This document shows, in pieces, positions 21,538 through 25,550 of a stretch of DNA of 25,550 nt (positions are counted from its first letter, which is position 1; each line of letters opens with the position of its first letter). The notes beneath the pieces were generated by a model. The model had not been told where the DNA came from. It saw only the letters and a list, made by a program, of their open reading frames with translations, and did no database searches. This DNA comes from a virus. The stretch lies in IMG/VR virus record IMGVR_UViG_3300048999_000343, positions 1 through 25,550 of that record; one strand, written 5' to 3'. Both the position numbers and the translations under genes were made by a program.

Positions 21538-21762
21538 ATGTCAGATAACGCGATCGCCACCAACTTCATGAACTTCGCTCAACGCGTCTTCCAGCTCGAT
21601 CTGCCGTTCACGATCGAGGGGAATGGAGATGCGGGCTACGCGGTCGCCAATATCACCTGCTTCGAGCTTGGGCACTACGAAAAGTGCATCGATCTCGCGA
21701 AGGCACGAGATCTGAAGGCCCGGCCGTTTGCAGAAGGAATCAGCCTGGTGTTCGAAAGCTAG
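21538..21762 (+). CDS. Small unknown protein on the plus strand (moron-like)
   Basis: The 74-residue product is encoded against its neighbours and reads as a real protein: helix (DNAIATNFMNFAQRVFQLDL), strands (PFTIEGNGDAGYAVANITCF), helix (GHYEKCIDLAKARDLKARP) and a final strand. The minus-strand alternative in the same stretch is less protein-like. It starts divergently from the split gene's start (39 nt apart) and is preceded by a TANNNT leaderless-type signature. Family not recognised; probably a small regulatory or host-interaction protein. Confidence 0.68.
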   Translation: MSDNAIATNFMNFAQRVFQLDLPFTIEGNGDAGYAVANITCFELGHYEKCIDLAKARDLKARPFAEGISLVFES

Positions 21763-21812
21763 TCCCGCATCGCATCCAGCGCCCGCTCCGTGATCCCGAT
21801 TCGCCACGGTGT

Positions 21813-22082
21813 TCAGTCCTCGTCGTCGGGGGCATCGGAGGTCGACATGAAGAGCTCGGCCATCCTCAGCAGCCCCGAGACGATGCAGCTGCGCGTCGTG
21901 GTCGAGAGGTAGTTGCCGTGGTTGGTCGGCGGTGCGTCCGGGTCGTCCTTGTCGGGGACCAGGACGTCGAAGACGATCACCGCGTCGCCTAGCTCGGCGT
22001 CGTCTCCGTACTGCTCTTCGATCGTGTCGAGCGTGCGGAGTGCGAGGTCGGTGAGCTCGGCTCGCTTCTCGTCGGAGATCAC
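21813..22082 (-). CDS. Small acidic protein of unknown function
   Basis: The 89-residue product starts with GTG at 22082, which overlaps the upstream stop (GTGA). A longer frame to 22112 only adds shadow residues. It has a helical N-terminus (EKRAELTDLALRTLDTIEEQY), a strand (DAVIVFDVLVPDKDDPDAP), the segment NHGNYLSTTTRSCIVSGLLRMAELFMS and an acidic end. Small proteins of this layout occur in actinophages, but no function is known to me. Confidence 0.72.
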   Translation of the reverse strand: MISDEKRAELTDLALRTLDTIEEQYGDDAELGDAVIVFDVLVPDKDDPDAPPTNHGNYLSTTTRSCIVSGLLRMAELFMSTSDAPDDED

Positions 22083-22300
22083 GACCGACCCTCGGCGATG
22101 CAAGCTGGGCAAGTCGAGCGGTCGTGGTCAGACTCGAAGTGTTCGCGTCCGTCGAGTGCGTGGTGGACCAACTGGAAGCCCACCGATCCGTCGTCGCGCT
22201 CGACCGGCAACGTCTCCGGCCCGCATGGGCAGTCGGCTCCGTCGGTGAGGTGCTCGACGATGTCGTTCACTGGCACGGTGTGGATCGTGTCCGTGGTCAC
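22079..22300 (-). CDS. Small conserved phage protein with Cys/His motifs
   Basis: The 73-residue protein contains VPVNDIVEHLTDGADCPCGPETLPVERDDGSVGFQLVHHALDGRE, split here only as the ordered motifs 'PVNDIVEH', 'DCPCGP', 'VERDDGS' and 'HHALDGRE'. This pattern recurs in many actinophage accessory proteins of unknown role. A later CPAC pair could complete a zinc site. The start is GTG at 22300, overlapping the 17-codon ORF upstream (GTGA). The ribosome binding site is weak (GAAGGTG), so coupling is probable. Confidence 0.8.
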   Translation of the reverse strand: MTTDTIHTVPVNDIVEHLTDGADCPCGPETLPVERDDGSVGFQLVHHALDGREHFESDHDRSTCPACIAEGRS

Positions 22301-22350
22301 GCGGGTCGCACCTTCAGCCGCAGCTGCGGCTTGGTCTCGTAGATCGCCAT
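22297..22350 (-). CDS. 17-residue peptide ORF, possible leader or coupling peptide
   Basis: ATG 22350 with GGAGGT upstream (11 nt) opens a short ORF, MAIYETKPQLRLKVRPA, that ends in a GTGA overlap with the 73-residue gene. Its good ribosome binding site contrasts with the weak one of the downstream gene, which suggests a translational-coupling role. It is short, so this is tentative. Confidence 0.45.
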   Translation of the reverse strand: MAIYETKPQLRLKVRPA

Positions 22351-22530
22351 GGTGTAGGCGGACCTCCGTTGACGTGTGGATAGAAGTCGCAGCGCCCGCT
22401 ATCCGCAGCTTGCTAGGGCGTGCAGCAGGCGTCCAACCGGCCGGTGATCAATCCGGGGGCTGCGGGCCTACGGTGAAGATCGCTGCGCGCCGCCAGCGCC
22501 ACGGCTCAGAGGCTGGTCGCCCACTGGTAG
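22351..22530. other. Noncoding stretch between tRNA and small ORFs
   Basis: No gene is supported in these 180 bases. The only structure noticed is a hairpin with 6-bp arms GGATAG/CTATCC and a 15-nt loop (22378-22404) on either strand, and the GGAGGT site for the 17-codon ORF at the lower end. It may hold a tRNA processing region or promoter, but no clear -10/-35 pair was found. Confidence 0.5.
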
Positions 22531-22602
22531 TTCCGGGCGCAAGAGTCGAACTCGCGCTTCGTGGTCCAGAACCACGCGTGCTGCCGGCTACACCAGCCCG
22601 GA
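22531..22602 (-). tRNA. tRNA-Gln (anticodon CUG)
   Basis: A full cloverleaf of 72 nt can be drawn: acceptor TCCGGGC/GCCCGGA, U8, D stem GTGT/GCAC with GG in the D loop, anticodon stem CGTGG/CCACG with loop TTCTGGA (anticodon CTG), a 4-nt variable loop, T stem GCGAG/CTTGC with loop TTCGACT, and discriminator A. CCA is not encoded immediately after the discriminator, so the host must add it. It lies between an HNH gene and the small ORFs in the late-strand orientation. Phage tRNAs commonly supplement codon supply or resist host tRNA cleavage. Confidence 0.93.
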
Positions 22603-22630
22603 AGGAAGCTGAAGAACTAGAGGCCGGGAA

Positions 22631-22939
22631 TCAGGAGACGCGTTTGCGCTGAGACGACTGGTCGACAACCCTGGCGATGACTCGGCCGCGAGGCGTTACG
22701 GGTCGGACCAGCTTCGTTCCCTTGCGCTGGTTGCAGACCAGATGCGCTGGACGTTTGACGCCCTCACCGAAGAGCGATTTAGGGAGGACGTGATCCTCGC
22801 TATAGCTCAGCGGATCCGGATGCCTCAGCGCCGGATCGATCTTCTGGCCACAGATCGAACAGGTCGGGCGGGCGGCGAGAGCGGCCAGGGCGATCCTCAG
22901 ATTGAGGCCTGAGTCGGATTTCGCTTTGAGTCTGGGCAT
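22631..22939 (-). CDS. HNH endonuclease
   Basis: The 102-residue protein has a basic N-terminus (MPRLKAKSDSG), a helix, CSICGQ, SYSEDHVLPKSLFG with the HNH His, and HLVCNQRKGTK, the full HNH set with two Cys pairs. The basic C-terminus (RGRVIARVVDQSSQRKRVS) probably binds DNA. It follows the right-end cluster and precedes the tRNA. It may be a homing-type or packaging nuclease; it is further from the terminase genes than the other HNH protein. The start ATG at 22939 has a weak ribosome binding site. Confidence 0.9.
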   Translation of the reverse strand: MPRLKAKSDSGLNLRIALAALAARPTCSICGQKIDPALRHPDPLSYSEDHVLPKSLFGEGVKRPAHLVCNQRKGTKLVRPVTPRGRVIARVVDQSSQRKRVS

Positions 22940-23034
22940 GCCTGCGGCTGTTCCGATGATCTCGCGACGCCCTCTCGCGGGCGCAGCAACCGTTGATCCG
23001 GACCAGCCAAATGTAGACGACAGAACGGCGGAAC

Positions 23035-23715
23035 CTAGAAATCGTGTGCGAGGTTGACCGAGTTAGCGGCGGCGGTGTGGTCGCGGCGTGCCTGGATCTT
23101 CAGTCGCGCGTGCGCTCGCTTGGCGTCCCGCCGCCTGTTGGCCCGAAGGTCGAGGCTCTCCGGCTCCGCGTCGGCGGCGAAGGCCTTGAGATAGTCGTCA
23201 CCGACGCCAGTCGCCTGAACGAGATCGCCCTCCGCAGACATCTCGAACTCATTGCGACCGCCGTAGCCACGCTCGGTCTCGGAGGTCCAGTTCTCCTTCA
23301 GCTCGTCCTTGGTAGGGACATGCTTCTCCACGACCTTGACGGCGCCGCCGCTGTGGATCACCCTCGTGCCCCAGCGCGTCTTCAGGCCCGTCTCGCGCTG
23401 CAGTCCGCCGATCCCGTTGGCGAGCACGCGGTGGGTTTCGCGTTCGTCGTGGATGACCACTGCAGTCTCCCATTCGGTGCTGCCAGCTTTCAGGTGCCAG
23501 CCCTTGACCGTGATCCAGAGGCGCGCTTCCTTCGGGACCTCGATCGTCGCGCCGCTTGAGCGATCGAGGATCTGCCGGCCGCCGCGGGTCCAGCCGACGA
23601 CGAGTTTGTCCCCGCTCTTCTGGTCCGGCTTTTCGCTCCGGCGCAGCGCCTTCAGGTCGCCTGCGAATACGGCGTGGCGCTCCTTCTTGGTCAGCTTCAA
23701 AGGGGCGGCGATCAT
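23035..23715 (-). CDS. Basic phage protein of unknown function, possibly PUA/ASCH-like
   Basis: The 226-residue protein starts MIAAPLKLTKKERHAVFAGD. The N-terminal 110 residues (KLVVGWTRGGRQILDR, IEVPKEARLWITVKGWHLKAG, WETAVVIHDERETHRVLANG) have the 'gate' pattern of small PUA/ASCH-like beta-barrel domains that read RNA or modified bases, but this is pattern only. The C-terminal part is charged and helical, with a very basic end (RANRRRDAKRAHARLKIQARRD). It starts by ATGA overlap with the coiled-coil gene and has a strong GGAGGT site. Role unknown. Confidence 0.72.
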   Translation of the reverse strand: MIAAPLKLTKKERHAVFAGDLKALRRSEKPDQKSGDKLVVGWTRGGRQILDRSSGATIEVPKEARLWITVKGWHLKAGSTEWETAVVIHDERETHRVLANGIGGLQRETGLKTRWGTRVIHSGGAVKVVEKHVPTKDELKENWTSETERGYGGRNEFEMSAEGDLVQATGVGDDYLKAFAADAEPESLDLRANRRRDAKRAHARLKIQARRDHTAAANSVNLAHDF

Positions 23716-24014
23716 CTGAACCTCCAGTAGGCAGTTCGGCCGCGAGCCTCGAGCGTCTTATTGCGCTGGCCCTCGAGCCAATGCTCAACGGCCGGGTCGA
23801 GTTCAGGAAGTGCCAGTTCGCGATCGATCTCTTTCAGTCGCTCGTCGTACTGCTCGAGACGATGAGCTTCGACGAGTTCGACCTTGGTTTTACGTTGCTC
23901 TTCGACCTGGCGGTTGAAGTCGTCGGCCGCATGCTCGGCCCTGCGCTGCTGCGCGAGACGTACACGCTCCCGTTTCGCCGCAACTTCCTCCTTGAGCGTC
24001 CTCGGTGCGCTCAT
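23712..24014 (-). CDS. Coiled-coil protein
   Basis: The 100-residue protein is a nearly continuous charged helix (LKEEVAAKRERVRLAQQRR to LAELDPAVEHWLEGQ-type sequence), with a short aromatic C-terminus (RTAYWRFR). I chose ATG 24014, which has GAGGAAGGAG directly upstream; an in-frame extension to 24098 overlaps the micropeptide gene and is rejected. It overlaps the genes on both sides by 4 nt. It looks like a partner or adaptor within this cluster rather than an enzyme. Confidence 0.78.
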   Translation of the reverse strand: MSAPRTLKEEVAAKRERVRLAQQRRAEHAADDFNRQVEEQRKTKVELVEAHRLEQYDERLKEIDRELALPELDPAVEHWLEGQRNKTLEARGRTAYWRFR

Positions 24015-24106
24015 CGCGCTCCTTCCTCTGCTCGGTTTGCTCGACGACGACGTTCCCACCACCGGACAGCTGCGTAGGCGGCGACGTACGGGATCCACTT
24101 CCTCAT
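24011..24106 (-). CDS. 31-residue hydrophobic/basic micropeptide
   Basis: ATG 24106 has GAAGGAG upstream and overlaps the AAA ATPase stop (ATGA). The ORF ends by ATGA overlap with the coiled-coil gene at 24014. The peptide starts MRKWIPYVAAYAAVRWW, a short hydrophobic and Trp-rich segment, followed by an Arg-rich stretch (ERRRRANRAEE) and GAR. Coupling on both sides supports a real gene. It may be an amphipathic or membrane-anchoring peptide. Confidence 0.65.
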   Translation of the reverse strand: MRKWIPYVAAYAAVRWWERRRRANRAEEGAR

Positions 24107-25368
24107 GCGATCTCCTTCGCGGGAAGACGTTCGGCGGTTCGTGCGGCGGCGATCAGACTCGACGGGCTGGCACCGACGAAAGCGCCCGGGTCGAGCTGCG
24201 CGCCGAAGTGGTCGGCGAGGTCACGGGCCTGCTCGGCGTCGAGGGGCGTGAACTCCTCGTCCACGTCGATCCGGCCGGCGCGGATCAGCGCGTCATCGAG
24301 CTTCGCCTTGTCGTTCGTGGTGAGGATCGTGATCAGGCCGTGCGGGGTCCAGATCCCGTCGAGCGCGTTCAGCATCCCGGCGACCGAGACCTTGTCTTTG
24401 TCCTCGTCTCGCTCGGTGGCGGCGTGGAAGACGTCCACGTCCTCGATCAGCAGCACGGAGCGTGACTCGATCTGCCCGACGAAGTTCATGAGGTCGGTGT
24501 CCTGCTCGATGTCGCCGAGCGGCAGGTAGTAGGTCGGGAGGCCGAAGTGGTTGGCGAGCGCGCGGGCGATCGACGTCTTGCCGGTACCGGGTGCTCCGTG
24601 GAAGAGGTAGCCGCGGTGCCAGGGCTGAGACATCCGGTTGTAGTCGTCCTCGGAGGCGAGGAAGTCGGCGAGGTCGTCGACCAGGCGCTCGCGCTGGCCA
24701 GCCTTGAGGACGACGCTGTCCAGAGTGCGGGCCGGTAGATCACCGCGCCGCTGCCAGCTTCCACCCCATCGGGCGGGCACGAACAGCGCGGGCAGTCGCG
24801 GCCCGGCGTCTTTTTCGACGAGAAGGCCGTTGATGGTCGAGACGACGGCGTCCCGTCCCTCGATGGTCGAGGCGCAGAAGATGATCTTCTCCGTCCTCTT
24901 GCGCAGCCACGCGATCTCTTCGCGCTCGACCGAGATGTCCACCCGATGGCCGTCGATCGACACGGTCTGTCGCCGCGCACCGTCGTAGCGGAGATGTACG
25001 CGGCGAGGCTCAGGCCTCTCACCGAGCTCGACGTGCGCCTTCACGTCTTGGGGGCCGTCGCCATGGCTGGAGGCCGACGTCGAGGCGATGAGGGCCTTGC
25101 GGTCCGCCTCCGGCATCCGCGCCAGCACCCACTCGTGAAGGTCCGGATAGATGTCATCGTCGTTGTCGACGGTGATCGTGAAGACATCGCGGTTTCGGGC
25201 CTTGTCGTAGGCCCATTTCGCCAACGGGGCGATGGTCTGCGCAGCCGCGAGCATCGCGAAGGCCTGTTTGGTCCGCTTGCCGCCAAGCAGCTCGATCGAG
25301 GCGAGCCGGCTCATATCGAACCCGGCCGTGGAGTCTGCCTTGGCCTGCTGGTCGGGCTGGAACCTCAC
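24103..25368 (-). CDS. BCS1-like AAA ATPase
   Basis: The 421-residue protein has a C-terminal AAA module: Walker A GAPGTGKT (258-265), Walker B VLLIEDVD (305-312), sensor 1 TTND (350-353) and the Arg-finger region DDALIRAGRIDV (358-369), with SVAGMLNALDGIW as in the BCS1 family. A linker PARTLDSVVLKAGQRERLVDDLADFLASEDDYNR-type segment precedes the Walker A. Residues 1-190 resemble the BCS1 N-terminal domain but without a clear membrane anchor. Family members use ATP to translocate or remodel folded proteins; in phages the role is unknown. GTG 25368 overlaps the preceding ORF (GTGA); ATG 25314 is an alternative start. Confidence 0.9.
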   Translation of the reverse strand: MRFQPDQQAKADSTAGFDMSRLASIELLGGKRTKQAFAMLAAAQTIAPLAKWAYDKARNRDVFTITVDNDDDIYPDLHEWVLARMPEADRKALIASTSASSHGDGPQDVKAHVELGERPEPRRVHLRYDGARRQTVSIDGHRVDISVEREEIAWLRKRTEKIIFCASTIEGRDAVVSTINGLLVEKDAGPRLPALFVPARWGGSWQRRGDLPARTLDSVVLKAGQRERLVDDLADFLASEDDYNRMSQPWHRGYLFHGAPGTGKTSIARALANHFGLPTYYLPLGDIEQDTDLMNFVGQIESRSVLLIEDVDVFHAATERDEDKDKVSVAGMLNALDGIWTPHGLITILTTNDKAKLDDALIRAGRIDVDEEFTPLDAEQARDLADHFGAQLDPGAFVGASPSSLIAAARTAERLPAKEIA

Positions 25369-25550
25369 CCCAACCGCCTGCCGTAGCTGACCCCGCCCCT
25401 GATCCCCAACCCCTCGGTGCCCAAGATTCGTTTACCTCCCGAGCCTCCTAGGTCCCCTTCGTCTGAGGTCTTTCCGTTGCCTGCTCCTCCCTTGGCGGTG
25501 GGGGTGGCTCGGGAGAAGGCGATGCGGTTGCGGTTGGTGCGAGGGGTCAT
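25365..25550 (-). CDS. Small Gly/Arg-rich ORF at the window edge
   Basis: A 61-codon minus-strand frame begins with ATG exactly at the window's right edge and overlaps the AAA ATPase start (GTGA). The product starts MTPRTNRNRIAFSRATPTAK and is Gly/Arg/Lys-rich with no hydrophobic core or motif. The ribosome binding site lies outside the window, so the true start, or whether it is a C-terminal part of a longer gene, cannot be judged. The overlap with the ATPase start is the main support. Confidence 0.4.
   Translation of the reverse strand: MTPRTNRNRIAFSRATPTAKGGAGNGKTSDEGDLGGSGGKRILGTEGLGIRGGVSYGRRLG

Noticed and set aside
21541-21807. Minus-strand frame of 88 codons over the plus-strand gene at 21538-21762.
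   Set aside because: No ribosome binding site, and the plus-strand product has a more natural composition and a promoter signature.
22378-22404. Hairpin with 6-bp arms after the tRNA, considered as a terminator.
   Set aside because: 15-nt loop and no U tract on either strand; too weak to call.

Overview
The window reads as the late (structural) region of a contractile-tailed double-stranded DNA phage or prophage. A high-GC Gram-positive, probably actinobacterial, host is inferred from the high GC content, the frequent GTG and TTG starts, the strong Shine-Dalgarno sites on most late genes, leaderless-type promoter signatures on the plus strand, and the style of the terminase and the hub peptidase. 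No integrase, repressor, replication, lysis or attachment-site signal is visible, so lytic phage versus prophage cannot be decided. Nearly everything is on the minus strand and is transcribed from the right end to the left.

Right end (about 22.0-25.5 kb): a tightly coupled run of accessory genes. It holds a BCS1-like AAA ATPase, a 31-codon hydrophobic/basic peptide, a coiled-coil protein and a basic protein of unknown function, each overlapping the next by 4 nt. An HNH nuclease, a tRNA-Gln(CUG) and several small conserved-looking ORFs follow. Packaging (18.2-21.5 kb): a gene whose reading frame is split by one base, a second HNH nuclease, a small unknown protein, and the small and large terminase subunits. 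Head (12.3-18.2 kb): portal, scaffold, HK97-type major capsid protein, a UUCG-capped terminator just after the capsid gene, small head/decoration proteins, head-tail connector, virion morphogenesis protein and tail terminator. Tail (0-11.7 kb): sheath, tube, tail-assembly chaperone with a -1 frameshift extension, tape measure, LysM baseplate protein, hub fused to an NlpC/P60 peptidase, spike with a collagen-like stalk, gp25-like protein, baseplate J, tail fiber, and a partial tail gene running off the left edge.

Three units on the plus strand interrupt the late operon: one gene at 4.2 kb, two at 11.7-12.3 kb, and one at 21.5 kb. Each has a TANNNT hexamer 6-8 nt before its start codon, the layout of a leaderless promoter, so they look like independently expressed morons. 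The pair at 11.7-12.3 kb is flanked by a 16-nt direct repeat that copies the ribosome binding site of the neighbouring late gene. Removing one repeat plus the cassette restores a normal gene junction, which suggests a recent insertion.

The least familiar material is the AAA ATPase/micropeptide/coiled-coil cluster, the moron cassettes, the split gene at 21.3 kb, and a roughly 40-codon stretch inside the tape measure where codon-position composition favours another frame.
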